The notes: generated by a model not told the origin, from the sequence alone. DNA of 64,000 nucleotides from Nitratireductor indicus C115 (GCF_000300515.1 NZ_AMSI01000002.1:363902-427901), one strand, 5' to 3'. Numbered from the stretch's first letter, positions 51,388 to 61,389 are shown. Made by a program: numbers and translations.

Positions 51388-54300
51388 CCCGGATTCTTGC
51401 AGCACTCGCTCTTTTCGTCCTGCTCCTGCCGGCCATGGCGCAGGACAGTGCTCCCGCAAGCGATGCCTCTCCCGAGGAGGAACGCTCCTTCTTCACGCGT
51501 CTTCTGGAAGACCAGCTTTCCACCCCCAACCGCCAGATCAGGATTTCAGGCATTCAGGGGGTTCTGTCTTCGCAGGCCGTGATCGGCGAAATCACCATCG
51601 CCGACCGCGAGGGCGTATGGCTGCGTATCCGCAATGCGGCCATCGACTGGAGCCGTTCGACACTGATCCTTCGCCAGAGGCTGGACGTGCAGCGCCTTGC
51701 GGCTGAACAGATCGAGGTCCTGCGTCGCCCCCTGCCCGATGAAGGTCTACCCGCACCCGAATCGAGGGCGTTCGAAATCCCTGAATTGCCGCTCGCCATC
51801 GATCTCCAGCAATTGGAAATCGCCTCAGCAACGTTTGGCGAAAGCGTTTTCGGCCTCGCCGCGGAACTGAGCCTTGGCGGCAAATTGAAACTTGAAAGCG
51901 GCAATCTCGACACGACGCTCGATATCAAGCGTCTGGATGGCCCCGGCGGGAACTTCCAGCTCGCAACCGCATTCTCCAATGAGACCCGCGTCCTTGCCCT
52001 CGACCTGACCCTGAACGAGCCGGCCGATGGCGTGGTCGCCAACCTGCTCAACATCGAGGGACGCCCTCCTCTGAGATTGACGCTTTCGGGCAACGGGCCG
52101 CTTGACACGCTCGACTTGAATCTCGCGCTTGAAACGGCTGGAAACCAGACGGTGACCGGCCTTGCCCAGCTTCGCGGACGCGACGAGGGTCTGGGTTTTT
52201 CGGCGCGCCTGGAAGGCGACATCGCCCGCCTGATGCCCACCGAGTTCCGCAGTTTCTTCGGCGACGAAACCACGCTTTCGGCAAACGGCGTCTCCAAGGA
52301 GACTGGTGGACTTCTCATCGAAAACCTCGAGCTCTCCAGCGCAGCCATGCGCCTTGAAGCGGCCTCCGAGACCGATGGAGACGGCTTCCTCACCGCACTG
52401 TCGCTGAGCGCGCGCATCGCCGATCCGCGGGGCGGACGGGTTCTTCTGCCGGTCGCAGGCGGCAATACATCCCTCAATACAGCCGATCTCAACGTCACAT
52501 TCGGTGAGGCCGGCTCGCAACGCTGGAGCGGCCGTCTCGATATCGACGCTCTTCAAACCACAGACTTCGCGGCGGGCAAGGCGCAACTCACCATGGGTGG
52601 CCTCGCCCAAAACCTGCATGCACCGGCAGATCGGCGCATCAGTTTCGAGCTCGATGGCGCTATCTCGCAGATAAAGGCCCGCCGCCCGGAAATCGGCGAG
52701 GCTCTTGGCGAAACACTGACGCTCGACGCGCGCGGAGACTGGCACGCCGGCTCGCCGGTCGACATCGAACAGGCTCGCCTTGCTGCCAATGGGCTGGCGC
52801 TTGCGCTCAAGGGCAAGGTGGACGATTTCGCGTTCAACGGAGACATAGACGTCAAGGCTGCAAGTCTTGTCCCCTTCTCCGCCCTTGCCGGACAAGCGCT
52901 CGCCGGCGCTGTCGATCTGGCCGCAAGCGGCTCGGTAAAGCCAATCAGCGGCAGCTTCGATCTGATGCTCGACGGAACGGCAACAGACCTCATCATCGAA
53001 AACGAGGCTGCAGGCAATCTGCTTGCCGGCGTGACCCGCATCGACGGCGGGATCGCCCGCAGCCCGGAGGGCATCACAGCCCGCAAGCTTAAGCTCGCCA
53101 ATGAGCAGCTCACGCTCGAAGCCGACGGTACATTCGCAAGCGACACCGCCAACTTCCAGTTCGACGCCGCCCTTGCCGACATGGCAGATCTTTCGCCCCG
53201 CGCCAGCGGCCCGCTGACGGCGGTCGGCCGCGCCGAAGGCGCTGAAGGACGCATCAATCTCACCTTCAGCGCCAAGGCACCGCGCGCCACCCTCTCCAGC
53301 CGCGACCTCACAGACGGTCTCCTGGGCTTCGATGGCCAGCTCGAAAAGGGAACGTTGACGGGCAAGATTGCCGGCGATGGCTTCCTGTCGGGCGAGCGGG
53401 TCGAGCTGGCAGGTGACGTTTTGCTCGACAGCAAGAAAAAGCAGCTGACCGGCTTTTCCTTCCGCGCAGGCGGGGCAGCGGCCAGCGGCGATATCGGTCA
53501 GGACGCCAACGGCATGTTGGATGGCGCAGTGCGCATCGATGCAGCAGATATCTCCACCGCAGCCGCCCTTTTCCTCCAGGATGCAAGGGGCGCCGTGAAG
53601 GCCGATATCAGGCTCGCCCCGGAAAACGGGCGCCAGACCGCAACCGCGACTGCCGGGATCGAGGGGCTTTCCATCAACGAAACGGCGATCTCCAGCGCCG
53701 ACCTTTCCGCCACCGTCGACGATCTCTTCGGCATCCCCGTCGTGGCCGGCGAAATCGCCGGGCGCGGCATCAAGGCCGCCAATCTCGATATTTCCGCTTT
53801 TGAAGCAAAAGCAGACCACAGCGGTCAGAAGACGAATTTCTCCGGCACCGCCGTTCTTGCGCAGGGAACGAGGCTTGAAACGGACGGCTCGCTGTCACCC
53901 GAAGGCGAAGGTTATCGCATCGGGCTTTCATCCCTTTCCCTCAAGCAGGGACAGCTCGAGGCCCACCTCGTCGACCCCGCTTCCATGCTCGTCGAAGGCA
54001 ACAATTTCACCCTTGACCCGCTAGCGCTCGACATAGCCGGCGGGCGGTTGAATGCAGCCGGGCGCGTCACCGAAACGCTCGATCTGACGGTTGCCCTTGA
54101 ACGCATCCCCCTGTCCATCGCCAATGCAATCCGCCCCGATCTCTCTATGGGTGGCATGCTCAACGGCAATGCCCGCGTCGAAGGCACCCGGGAAAGCCCG
54201 CAGATCTCATTCGATATGACGGGCCGCGAAATCGCATCTGCATTGCTTCGTCAGGCCGGTCTGAGCACGCTCAACGTGGATGCCCGTGGCAGCACCACGA

Positions 54301-56006
54301 ATGAACGGCTCGCCATCGACGCGAACGTCGTCAGCCCTGAGGGCCTGCGCGCCAGCGCGCGCGGGGGCGTGCCCCTGGACAACGGCGACTTGTCGCTCAA
54401 CATAGCGCTCGAAGCTTTTCCACTTGCTGTTCTCAACCGGGTTGCCAAAGGGCAGAACCTTTCGGGTCAGTTGACCGGCACGGCCGATGTGCGCGGCAAA
54501 CTCTCCTCCCCTAAGGCGGAATTTGACCTGCGTGCGACAGGGCTTGGTGCAGCAGCTTTGTCGGGCGCCGGTGTCGGCCCTCTTCAGATGGCTGCAAACG
54601 GCCGCTTCGCGGATAACCGCGTGACGCTGTCCAACCTGACGGCGAGCGGACCTTCCGGGCTGAACGTTACGGCAAGCGGCACGCTTCCGCTCAACGGTCC
54701 AGGCCTTGCCCTCAATGTTGCAGGAACGGCCCCCCTGTCCATCGCCAATCGCGCCCTGGCCGACCGTGGCACGCAGCTTTCGGGTACCGTTTCCGCCAAC
54801 GCAACGGTGAATGGCAGCCTCGACAAACCGATCATCAACGGCACCGTTACCACCACGAACGCTGCTGCGGTCGATCCCCTGACGAACCTGCGCATCAACG
54901 ACGTTCGCCTTGCCGCCAGCATTGCCGGCGACAGCATATCGATCAGCGAAGGTTCGGCAGCGTTGGCGGCCGGCGGTCGCATCTCGGTTTCGGGCAATGT
55001 GTCGACGAACGCTGCATCCGGGTTCCCGGCGGACCTGCGCATCCAGCTGGATGGCGCTCGCCACACCGATGGCGAAATGGTCACCGCCACGGTGAATGGC
55101 GCATTGTCACTAACGGGTCCCCTCACCCTCGACCCGCTTCTGTCGGGCAATATCGACATTGCGCGCGCCGAGATCGTCGTACCTGAAAACCTGTCTGGCG
55201 GTGCGGCCTCCATCCAGGTGCGGCACATCAATCCGCCGCCGGCCGTGAAACGCACATTGGAGCGCGCACGCGCCGATGATGGAACACCGATGCCCTCCGC
55301 CCGACCAAGTGTCATGCAGATGAATGTGACGGTCAGCGCGCCGGCACGCATCTTCGTGCGCGGTCGCGGCCTCGATGCCGAACTCGGCGGCACGGTCCGC
55401 CTCACCGGCCCGGTGACCAACATCCAGCCGGTCGGTGGCTTCAAGATGATCCGCGGCCGCCTTTCCATTATCGGCCAGCGCATCACCTTCGACGAGGGCG
55501 AGGTCACTCTGGTCGGCGATCTCGATCCGCAACTCGATTTCGTGGCGCGCTCGCAAGGCAACGACATCATCGTATTCATTATGGTGAAGGGCCGCGTTTC
55601 GGATCTGAACATCAGCTTCAGCTCGCAACCGGAGCTGCCCGAAGACGAGGTTCTTGCCCGCCTGATCTTCAATCGCGGCATCGATGAGCTTTCCGCGATC
55701 CAGATTGCTCAGCTGGCTGCTGCTGCTGCCGAGCTGGCGGGCGGTTCCAACACCTCCCTCCTCGGCTCCCTGCGCAGCGCCGCCGGCCTCGATGACCTGG
55801 ACGTCGTTACCGACAGCGAGGGCAATGCAGCCGTTCGCGCCGGCCGCTACATTCAGGACAACATCTATCTGGGTGTGGAGGCCGGAGCCAAGGGCACGAC
55901 CCGCGGCACGATCAACCTCGACATCACGGATAATCTCAAGGCTCGCGGCAGCGTCGGCTCGAATGGGGATTCGAGCCTCGGCGTGTTCTTCGAAAAAGAC
56001 TACTGA
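51384..56006 (+). CDS. tamB: Translocation and assembly module protein TamB
   Basis: The 1540-residue protein has an N-terminal signal anchor (LAALALFVLLLPAMAQ) and a long beta-helical groove of repeated strands, and ends in a TamB_C (DUF490) domain (about residues 1300-1540: FKMIRGRLSIIGQRITFDEGEV and LIFNRGIDELSAIQIAQL visible). TamB spans the periplasm between the inner membrane and TamA and is linked to outer-membrane protein assembly and phospholipid transport. The start is TTG 51384, whose TG overlaps the tamA stop, implying translational coupling. Length is normal to slightly long for alphaproteobacteria. Confidence 0.95.
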   Translation: MTRILAALALFVLLLPAMAQDSAPASDASPEEERSFFTRLLEDQLSTPNRQIRISGIQGVLSSQAVIGEITIADREGVWLRIRNAAIDWSRSTLILRQRLDVQRLAAEQIEVLRRPLPDEGLPAPESRAFEIPELPLAIDLQQLEIASATFGESVFGLAAELSLGGKLKLESGNLDTTLDIKRLDGPGGNFQLATAFSNETRVLALDLTLNEPADGVVANLLNIEGRPPLRLTLSGNGPLDTLDLNLALETAGNQTVTGLAQLRGRDEGLGFSARLEGDIARLMPTEFRSFFGDETTLSANGVSKETGGLLIENLELSSAAMRLEAASETDGDGFLTALSLSARIADPRGGRVLLPVAGGNTSLNTADLNVTFGEAGSQRWSGRLDIDALQTTDFAAGKAQLTMGGLAQNLHAPADRRISFELDGAISQIKARRPEIGEALGETLTLDARGDWHAGSPVDIEQARLAANGLALALKGKVDDFAFNGDIDVKAASLVPFSALAGQALAGAVDLAASGSVKPISGSFDLMLDGTATDLIIENEAAGNLLAGVTRIDGGIARSPEGITARKLKLANEQLTLEADGTFASDTANFQFDAALADMADLSPRASGPLTAVGRAEGAEGRINLTFSAKAPRATLSSRDLTDGLLGFDGQLEKGTLTGKIAGDGFLSGERVELAGDVLLDSKKKQLTGFSFRAGGAAASGDIGQDANGMLDGAVRIDAADISTAAALFLQDARGAVKADIRLAPENGRQTATATAGIEGLSINETAISSADLSATVDDLFGIPVVAGEIAGRGIKAANLDISAFEAKADHSGQKTNFSGTAVLAQGTRLETDGSLSPEGEGYRIGLSSLSLKQGQLEAHLVDPASMLVEGNNFTLDPLALDIAGGRLNAAGRVTETLDLTVALERIPLSIANAIRPDLSMGGMLNGNARVEGTRESPQISFDMTGREIASALLRQAGLSTLNVDARGSTTNERLAIDANVVSPEGLRASARGGVPLDNGDLSLNIALEAFPLAVLNRVAKGQNLSGQLTGTADVRGKLSSPKAEFDLRATGLGAAALSGAGVGPLQMAANGRFADNRVTLSNLTASGPSGLNVTASGTLPLNGPGLALNVAGTAPLSIANRALADRGTQLSGTVSANATVNGSLDKPIINGTVTTTNAAAVDPLTNLRINDVRLAASIAGDSISISEGSAALAAGGRISVSGNVSTNAASGFPADLRIQLDGARHTDGEMVTATVNGALSLTGPLTLDPLLSGNIDIARAEIVVPENLSGGAASIQVRHINPPPAVKRTLERARADDGTPMPSARPSVMQMNVTVSAPARIFVRGRGLDAELGGTVRLTGPVTNIQPVGGFKMIRGRLSIIGQRITFDEGEVTLVGDLDPQLDFVARSQGNDIIVFIMVKGRVSDLNISFSSQPELPEDEVLARLIFNRGIDELSAIQIAQLAAAAAELAGGSNTSLLGSLRSAAGLDDLDVVTDSEGNAAVRAGRYIQDNIYLGVEAGAKGTTRGTINLDITDNLKARGSVGSNGDSSLGVFFEKDY

Positions 56007-56016
56007 TCTTTCTTGA

Positions 56017-56050
56017 TAAAAAAGAAGGCCGACCGGAAAACCGGCCGGCC
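56017..56050 (-). terminator. Terminator between tamB and pcm (convergent)
   Basis: A GGCCGaCCGG / CCGGcCGGCC hairpin (56027-56050, nine of ten pairs, AAAA loop) has a T-rich run on the minus strand (56026-56017), so it best serves the minus-strand pcm. On the plus strand it follows tamB by 20 bases. Confidence 0.75.
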
Positions 56051-56067
56051 AATGGCGCGCGCTGTTC

Positions 56068-56086
56068 GGGTCGGGGGGGGTGGGGG
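56068..56086 (+). other. Clustered G-run between convergent genes
   Basis: GGG (56068-56070), eight G (56073-56080) and five G (56082-56086) occur within 19 bases in the gap between tamB and pcm. This could fold as a G-quadruplex on the plus strand and is prone to length variation. It has no other annotated role. Confidence 0.4.
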
Positions 56087-56207
56087 AAGCGCGCCTGCTC
56101 CAACAACAATCGAAAGCGCGATAGGTTCCAGCATCGAACCGAAAAAATTCACGTCCCATAAGAGACATGAAACTTCCAGACATAGCCTGCCTGCCAATTA
56201 ACCTATT

Positions 56208-56873
56208 TCAGCGGGGAAAGCCCTGGGCGCCGATCAACGGTACGAAGGAGACCTGGACAAGCGTCTCGGTTTCGTATTCCCCGGCACTCTTTCGGATAAC
56301 ACGCGTGAGAAGTTGAGCCCCGGCGGCCTGTCCGACCGGCATGACAAGCCTGCCACCAATGGCGAGCTGTGCTTTCAGAGCATCGGGAATTCTGGGACCG
56401 GCCGCCGCAACGATAATGGCATCGAAAGGCGCCTTGTCCGGCCATCCCAACGTCCCGTCACCGACGCGAATGAAGACGTTTTGCGCGAACCCGGTTGCTT
56501 CAAGCCGTTCCCGCGCTGCTTCTGCCAACACTTCATGACGCTCGATAGAGTATACGGTCCCGGAGACGGCAGAAAGGATCGCCGTGGAATAGCCGGAGCC
56601 TGTGCCCACCTCCAGAACCCGGCTTTCGCGCCCCGGGCTGGCCGCCTCGGTCATCAAAGCAACCATATAAGGTTGGGAAATGGTTTGCCCTTCCCCCACC
56701 GGCAAGGCACCGTCCTCATAGGCAAGATCGATCAGATGCTTGGGAACGAAGGCGTGTCGGGGAACCTGTCCCATGGCTTCAAGGACGTCCGCAGAACGGA
56801 TACCGCGCCTTTGAAGAAGCGCCACCATCTCGCGGCGGTGCTTGCCGGTCTGGTTGTCCTGCGTGTCTTTCAA
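56208..56873 (-). CDS. pcm: Protein-L-isoaspartate O-methyltransferase
   Basis: The 221-residue enzyme uses S-adenosylmethionine to repair isoaspartyl residues in aged proteins. The PCMT features are QTISQPYMVALMTE, the SAM-binding VLEVGTGSGYSTAIL (about residues 86-100), YSIERHEVL and LVMPVG. The likely start is TTG 56873 (AAGG 5 bases upstream). The next in-frame ATG would remove 15 residues and is possible. It faces tamB and has no operon partner. Confidence 0.9.
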   Translation of the reverse strand: MKDTQDNQTGKHRREMVALLQRRGIRSADVLEAMGQVPRHAFVPKHLIDLAYEDGALPVGEGQTISQPYMVALMTEAASPGRESRVLEVGTGSGYSTAILSAVSGTVYSIERHEVLAEAARERLEATGFAQNVFIRVGDGTLGWPDKAPFDAIIVAAAGPRIPDALKAQLAIGGRLVMPVGQAAGAQLLTRVIRKSAGEYETETLVQVSFVPLIGAQGFPR

Positions 56874-56985
56874 TCCAGCCTTGCCAACGGTTACACGGCC
56901 AGCGGTTACGCGGCGCTAAAATTTTTGTCATTGTGACTCCAAATGCCCACCTCTGTCCATCGTCCTCGATAAAACGCGCCCCAGC

Positions 56986-57486
56986 CTAACGCCCAAATGG
57001 CGAACTGCACCGCCTGCGCGCGCCCTTCAGGGGCTGAAACGTATTGTCCCGCGCGCGATAGGAGCGGTAACGCTTCCCACACCAATCAAGATGCGATGCC
57101 CATTGGCTCTGGCTCGGAACCATCCGCGTTTCAGCCTCCCGGTAGACCGGCACGAGCACGTAGCGCGTCTGCGTCCGTGGACGGAGAGCGCCAAACAGAT
57201 AATCCCTGCCATGAAAATAGCTGCTTGCGCCGCGCGCGCGGAACCAAGGATCGTCAAGGAACGGGTCCCAGAGCGGCCAACGCCTGCCGGGCCACCTCCG
57301 ATCCCGGCCAACCAGCCCCAGCGTGACCCGCATACGCCCCTGAAACAGGCAATCGATCGGCCGGTCGCGATACCAGGGATCGGGCGAGCCCCAGGGACCG
57401 GGGCGCACGAGGCAGCCAGCCTGTGCGGCTTCGGCAGCGCTCAGTGAAAAAAACAGGAAAAGAACCAGACGAACAAAGGAAAACAT
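56986..57486 (-). CDS. BA14K family protein
   Basis: The 166-residue protein has a signal peptide ([20 protein letters not shown]) and ends with the BA14K signature [21 protein letters not shown] followed by RRRCSSPF (split around the conserved W-C and paired Cys). BA14K proteins are exported proteins of Rhizobiales first described as a Brucella immunoreactive protein. A lectin-like role has been suggested. The middle is rich in Arg, Trp and Pro. ATG 57486 directly precedes the signal peptide. Confidence 0.88.
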   Translation of the reverse strand: MFSFVRLVLFLFFSLSAAEAAQAGCLVRPGPWGSPDPWYRDRPIDCLFQGRMRVTLGLVGRDRRWPGRRWPLWDPFLDDPWFRARGASSYFHGRDYLFGALRPRTQTRYVLVPVYREAETRMVPSQSQWASHLDWCGKRYRSYRARDNTFQPLKGARRRCSSPFGR

Positions 57487-57596
57487 GACGCGACTCCTGG
57501 TGGAATGCGCCCTGAATAAAGCGGGGCAGAATGCATAAAAAGTCAGCTTTTCCGCGAATTTACGAGCAGTTCGAGGGAAATTCGCCTCAAAATAAG

Positions 57597-57620
57597 AGGC
57601 GCGAGCCGAAGCCCGCGCCT
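57597..57620 (-). terminator. Terminator of the downstream BA14K gene
   Basis: An AGGCGCG...CGCGCCT hairpin lies 23 bases after the BA14K stop at 57644 on the minus strand and is followed by CTTATTTT. Confidence 0.7.
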
Positions 57621-57643
57621 TTCTTCATTTCAAGGTTCAGCCC

Positions 57644-58069
57644 TTAGCGGTAGTAGGGCGAAATGCACTGGCGGCGTGGGCCGTTATAGGGCTGCCAGGA
57701 ATTGTCATAGACCTGATAGGACCGATAGCGGTTGTGGCACCAGTTCACATGAGCCCGGGAAAGGGCTACCCGCGGCCTGTAATACGGGCGCGCATAGCGC
57801 GGCGCAGGCTGGCCGAAGTGGAAATAAATGCCCGAGCGCGGTGCCGAGCGGCGCCAGTGCCGGCGCGGATTATGGTGACGTCTGTTGTGCCAATGGCCCC
57901 GGCGATGATCGACCTTGACCACCGGTGCATTGGAACCTGTCTTGTCAACCAGTTGCGTCAAGCTGCCGCCAGCCGTTCCGGCCGTCATTGCGTTTGCAGG
58001 CGCTGCGGCAAAGGCAAAGCCGAGGGCAATCAGCCCCGATACGGCAAGCGAAGTCAGTTTGTGTTTCAT
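57644..58069 (-). CDS. BA14K family protein
   Basis: The 141-residue protein has a signal peptide (LAVSGLIALGFAFAAAPANA), a His/Arg-rich central stretch (HRRGHWHNRRHHNPRRHW), and the BA14K C terminus HVNWCHNRYRSYQVYDNSWQP with RRQCISPYYR. It is a paralogue of the protein at 56986-57486, the two lying 157 bases apart on the same strand. The His-rich stretch might bind metal. ATG 58069 has AGGAGATT upstream. Confidence 0.88.
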   Translation of the reverse strand: MKHKLTSLAVSGLIALGFAFAAAPANAMTAGTAGGSLTQLVDKTGSNAPVVKVDHRRGHWHNRRHHNPRRHWRRSAPRSGIYFHFGQPAPRYARPYYRPRVALSRAHVNWCHNRYRSYQVYDNSWQPYNGPRRQCISPYYR

Positions 58070-58255
58070 CACAATCTCCTGTTTCTCCAGCCCCCTTCGG
58101 ATCCCTTCCGCCAAAAATCCGATCCGTTATAACTGTATAATAGTAAAAACGATTGCTAATGAACGCGCGATGAATGCATCGGTTGCAGCCAGACAGGCAC
58201 AAACTTTCCCCCTTCGAGCTTGTAATCGACGCCGGGCTGGGTAAACGTGCCGGCC

Positions 58256-59368
58256 ATGTCGCTTCGCATTGCCACATTCAATCTCGAAAACCTGATGAAT
58301 CGCTTCGATTTCTCGGGATTCCGCAACGAACTGAACCAGGACCGCGCGCTCGCTCTCTTCGAGATCGCCGATGAGAAGCAGTATCGCGCGCTCGAACAGG
58401 CGCGTGCCATCGCGCTCACGGACGATGCCCGTCAGCTGACCGCGCTCGCGATTGCCGCAACCCGCGCCGATATTCTGTGCCTGCAGGAAGTGGATAATCT
58501 GGCTGCCCTTAAAGCCTTCGAATATGGCTATCTTTTCAAGATGATAGGCCATGGCTACCAGGACAAGTACTCGGCCTCCGGCAATGATTCGCGCGGCATC
58601 GACGTAGCGGTCATGATGCGGCGTGAGACCGCTCACGGGCAGCCCATAGAATTCGTGCGCATGACAAGCCATGCGCATCACACCTTCGCGGATTTCGGCC
58701 TGCATACGCCGGAGCTGGCGGCGCTCGGCATAGAACCCCATGACCGTATTTTCCGGCGCGACTGCCTGGAGATCGACTTGAAGGTGGATGGCCGTCCCCT
58801 CACCCTCTACATCGTGCATTTCAAGGCCATGAGCCCGCCGCGCAACGGCATGGACGGTCGCGAGGCTTCCATGCCCGTGCGCATGGCGGAGGCCAAGGCG
58901 GTGCGCCATATCATCGAAAGCCGCTTCGGGGTCGAAAAAGCGGCATCCAAGCGCTGGGTGATCTGTGGCGACCTGAACGACTATCGGGAACGGGTGATCA
59001 TCGAGGGTGATTCCCATGCTGGCTATCGCTTCACTCCCGCTCAGGAAGCCGTATCGAGCCTGAATGTGCTGACGGCAGGCGGCTTTTGCGAGAATGTCGT
59101 TGAACGCAGGCCCGAGCTCGACCGCTGGACGCTCTATCACACACGCGGTCCGCAGGAGCGTCACCTGTGCCAGCTCGATTATATCCTGCTGTCCGAAGGG
59201 CTGGCCCGGCACAATGCGCGAGCCGTGCCGGAAATTGTCCGCGCGGGACAACCCTGGCGCACCGTTTTTCCTCCCGGCCAGGAGATCGACCGCTATCCCC
59301 GCACCGGTTGGGACCGCCCCAAGGCATCCGATCATTGCCCGGTAGCGGTAACCCTCGACATGCTCTGA
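58256..59368 (+). CDS. Endonuclease/exonuclease/phosphatase (EEP) family protein
   Basis: The 370-residue protein has the EEP superfamily fold, shared by nucleases, sphingomyelinases and inositol phosphatases: LRIATFNLENL (metal/substrate Asn), ILCLQEVDN (metal Glu), VICGDLNDY (Asp/Asn pair) and a C-terminal KASDHCPV with the catalytic Asp-His. No signal peptide is seen, suggesting a cytosolic hydrolase. The phosphoester substrate is unknown. ATG 58256 is chosen over GTG 58247 by fit to the family N terminus; neither has a strong ribosome binding site. Confidence 0.85.
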   Translation: MSLRIATFNLENLMNRFDFSGFRNELNQDRALALFEIADEKQYRALEQARAIALTDDARQLTALAIAATRADILCLQEVDNLAALKAFEYGYLFKMIGHGYQDKYSASGNDSRGIDVAVMMRRETAHGQPIEFVRMTSHAHHTFADFGLHTPELAALGIEPHDRIFRRDCLEIDLKVDGRPLTLYIVHFKAMSPPRNGMDGREASMPVRMAEAKAVRHIIESRFGVEKAASKRWVICGDLNDYRERVIIEGDSHAGYRFTPAQEAVSSLNVLTAGGFCENVVERRPELDRWTLYHTRGPQERHLCQLDYILLSEGLARHNARAVPEIVRAGQPWRTVFPPGQEIDRYPRTGWDRPKASDHCPVAVTLDML

Positions 59369-59467
59369 AGCGGCCGCCGGCTTGCCGCCTGACACGCCTT
59401 GCATGAAAAGCGAGAGAACTCGATCACCGTGCGTCCGAAAGAACGCCCAGCGATCGCATCAACCGCT

Positions 59468-60676
59468 CTACTCGTGCCGCAACGCCTCGATCGGATCGAG
59501 GCGCGCGCCCCGCAACGCCGGAAAAAATCCGAAAACCAGCCCGATCAGCATGGATAGAAGCGCAATCGCCGCAATCGAAACCGCATCCGGCGCAAAGGGC
59601 AGGTCGATGAGCGCAGTCGTGATGAAGGCGATCAGAAGGCCAAGGCCGATTCCGATTGCCCCGCCCAAAAGCGCCATCGCCGAAGCCTCGACGATAAACT
59701 GAAGCAGAATATCCGAAGGCCGCGCGCCGATTGCCATACGCACTCCGATTTCACGCGTTCGCTCGGCAACTGAAACCAGCATGATGTTCATGATGCCGAT
59801 ACCGCCGACCAGAAGGCTGATGCCGGCGACCGACCCCAGAAATGCCGTGAGAATTCCCGCCAGTCGGGAGGCATGGCGGATCAATTCCGCATTATCCTCC
59901 ACCATGAAATCGTCATTCTGGTCGCCAACGATACGTCTTGTGAGCCTCAGGCTTTCCTTCGCGCGACTCATGACCTCACCGGCCGAAACGCCTTCCCGAA
60001 CCATGATCAGTATGCTGCTGAGGTTGCGACTGCCCTCGATCCGCGCCTGCAGGTTTTCGAGCGGCAACAAAACCGTCTTGTCCTCACTCCCCCCCAGCGT
60101 CGCTCCTCTCGAAGCGAGCACGCCAACCACAGTGCAGGCAGCCGGCCCGATGCGAATGCGCGCCCGTAGGGGGCTCTCGCCGGCAAACAACGTTTTGGCG
60201 GCCTGCGCGCCAATCAGACAGACCCCTGCCCCGCTCGCAATCTCCCAGCGTTCGAGAGGCCTGCCTTCCGTAACCCGCCAGTTCCTGATGACTGCATAAG
60301 CTTCCGAGACCCCGATGATCGTGACATCGGCGGAACGCGGCCCGAAGATAGCTTGCCCGCTGGTTTCGGATATGGCGATGACATCGGCGCTGTCGCGCAG
60401 ATTGCGCATCAACGGCTCGAAATCGCGCATCCGCAGAGCCGGCGCCTGCCTCGGCACGAAAGAGCCGTCCCCGGTGACATATTGCGCCCAGACAGATATC
60501 AGGTTGCCTCCAAGCTCGGCCACTTCACCGGTGATCCGGTCGCGTGCGCCATTTCCCACGGTCAGCATCGCGATGACCGCGGCAACGCCGATGATGACGC
60601 CAAGAAGCGTCAGCAGGGAGCGCAGCTTGTGACGCGCAATCGAGGCAAGGGCGAGAATTATGTTCTGCAGGAGCAT
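59468..60676 (-). CDS. MacB-type ABC exporter permease
   Basis: The 402-residue permease has one N-terminal membrane helix (LTLLGVIIGVAAVIAML), a MacB-type periplasmic core domain (about residues 45-270), and three C-terminal helices with ISLLVGGIGIMNIMLVSVAERTREIGVRMA (in part), the FtsX-like signature. It would work with the adjacent ATPase and membrane fusion protein. In E. coli MacB the ATPase and permease are one chain, whereas here they are split. It overlaps the ATPase gene by 19 bases. Confidence 0.9.
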   Translation of the reverse strand: MLLQNIILALASIARHKLRSLLTLLGVIIGVAAVIAMLTVGNGARDRITGEVAELGGNLISVWAQYVTGDGSFVPRQAPALRMRDFEPLMRNLRDSADVIAISETSGQAIFGPRSADVTIIGVSEAYAVIRNWRVTEGRPLERWEIASGAGVCLIGAQAAKTLFAGESPLRARIRIGPAACTVVGVLASRGATLGGSEDKTVLLPLENLQARIEGSRNLSSILIMVREGVSAGEVMSRAKESLRLTRRIVGDQNDDFMVEDNAELIRHASRLAGILTAFLGSVAGISLLVGGIGIMNIMLVSVAERTREIGVRMAIGARPSDILLQFIVEASAMALLGGAIGIGLGLLIAFITTALIDLPFAPDAVSIAAIALLSMLIGLVFGFFPALRGARLDPIEALRHE

Positions 60677-61389
60677 TGGCCACCTGCTTGAAGTGCACTG
60701 TCATGAACGATTTGCCCATCGCTGAAACCAATCCGTCGGCTGGCAAAGGAAGCGATATCTTCTTCATGGGTCACCACCACGATGCACATGCCCACCGATC
60801 GGTTCAGATCGACCAGGAGCCCCATGATTTCGTGGCTTCGCGCGGTGTCGAGATTGCCCGTCGGTTCATCCGCAAGCAAAAGCGTAGGTGTCGAGACAAT
60901 TGCACGCGCAATTGCAACGCGTTGCTGCTGCCCACCGGAAAGCTGATGCGGCATGTGTCTTTCGCGCCCCGCAAGCCCCACCTTTTCCAAGGCCTCCAGC
61001 GCAAGCTCCCTGCGCTTCTTGAAAGGCATTCCCCGATAGGTCAAAGGCAGCTCGACATTCTCGAGCGCTGTTGTACGCGGCAGAAGATTGTATCCCTGAA
61101 AGACGAAACCGATATGGGTATTGCGCAAATCCGCCCGCGCATCCCGGTCAAGCTCCCCGGCATCCGTCTCAAGAAACCGGTGAATGCCGGAAGTCGGGCG
61201 ATCCAGGCACCCCAAAATGTTCATCGCCGTCGACTTTCCAGAACCGGACGGGCCGGTGATGGCAACGAACTCGCCCTTCGATATCGAGAAGTCGGCACCG
61301 GCAAGCGCATCGACGCGCGCCTCCCCCTCGCCATAGCTCCGCCATATGTTTTCAAAGCGCAGAAATGTCTGTCCGGATGGATGGCTCAT
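60658..61389 (-). CDS. MacB-type ABC exporter ATP-binding protein
   Basis: The 243-residue ATPase has Walker A GPSGSGKST, signature [14 protein letters not shown], and Walker B LLLADEPTGNLD, typical of the LolD/MacB-like group that moves substrates from the periplasm or outer leaflet rather than across the inner membrane. It is translationally coupled to the MacA-like gene by a 4-base overlap and to the permease by a 19-base overlap. Confidence 0.93.
   Translation of the reverse strand: MSHPSGQTFLRFENIWRSYGEGEARVDALAGADFSISKGEFVAITGPSGSGKSTAMNILGCLDRPTSGIHRFLETDAGELDRDARADLRNTHIGFVFQGYNLLPRTTALENVELPLTYRGMPFKKRRELALEALEKVGLAGRERHMPHQLSGGQQQRVAIARAIVSTPTLLLADEPTGNLDTARSHEIMGLLVDLNRSVGMCIVVVTHEEDIASFASRRIGFSDGQIVHDSALQAGGQCSCRT

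Noticed and set aside
51825-53819. 664-residue minus-strand open frame within tamB
   Set aside because: It is antisense to tamB, has no start signal, and its composition is typical of an antisense shadow.
58127-59404. 425-residue minus-strand open frame opposite the EEP hydrolase gene
   Set aside because: The plus-strand EEP protein has every family motif; the minus frame has none.
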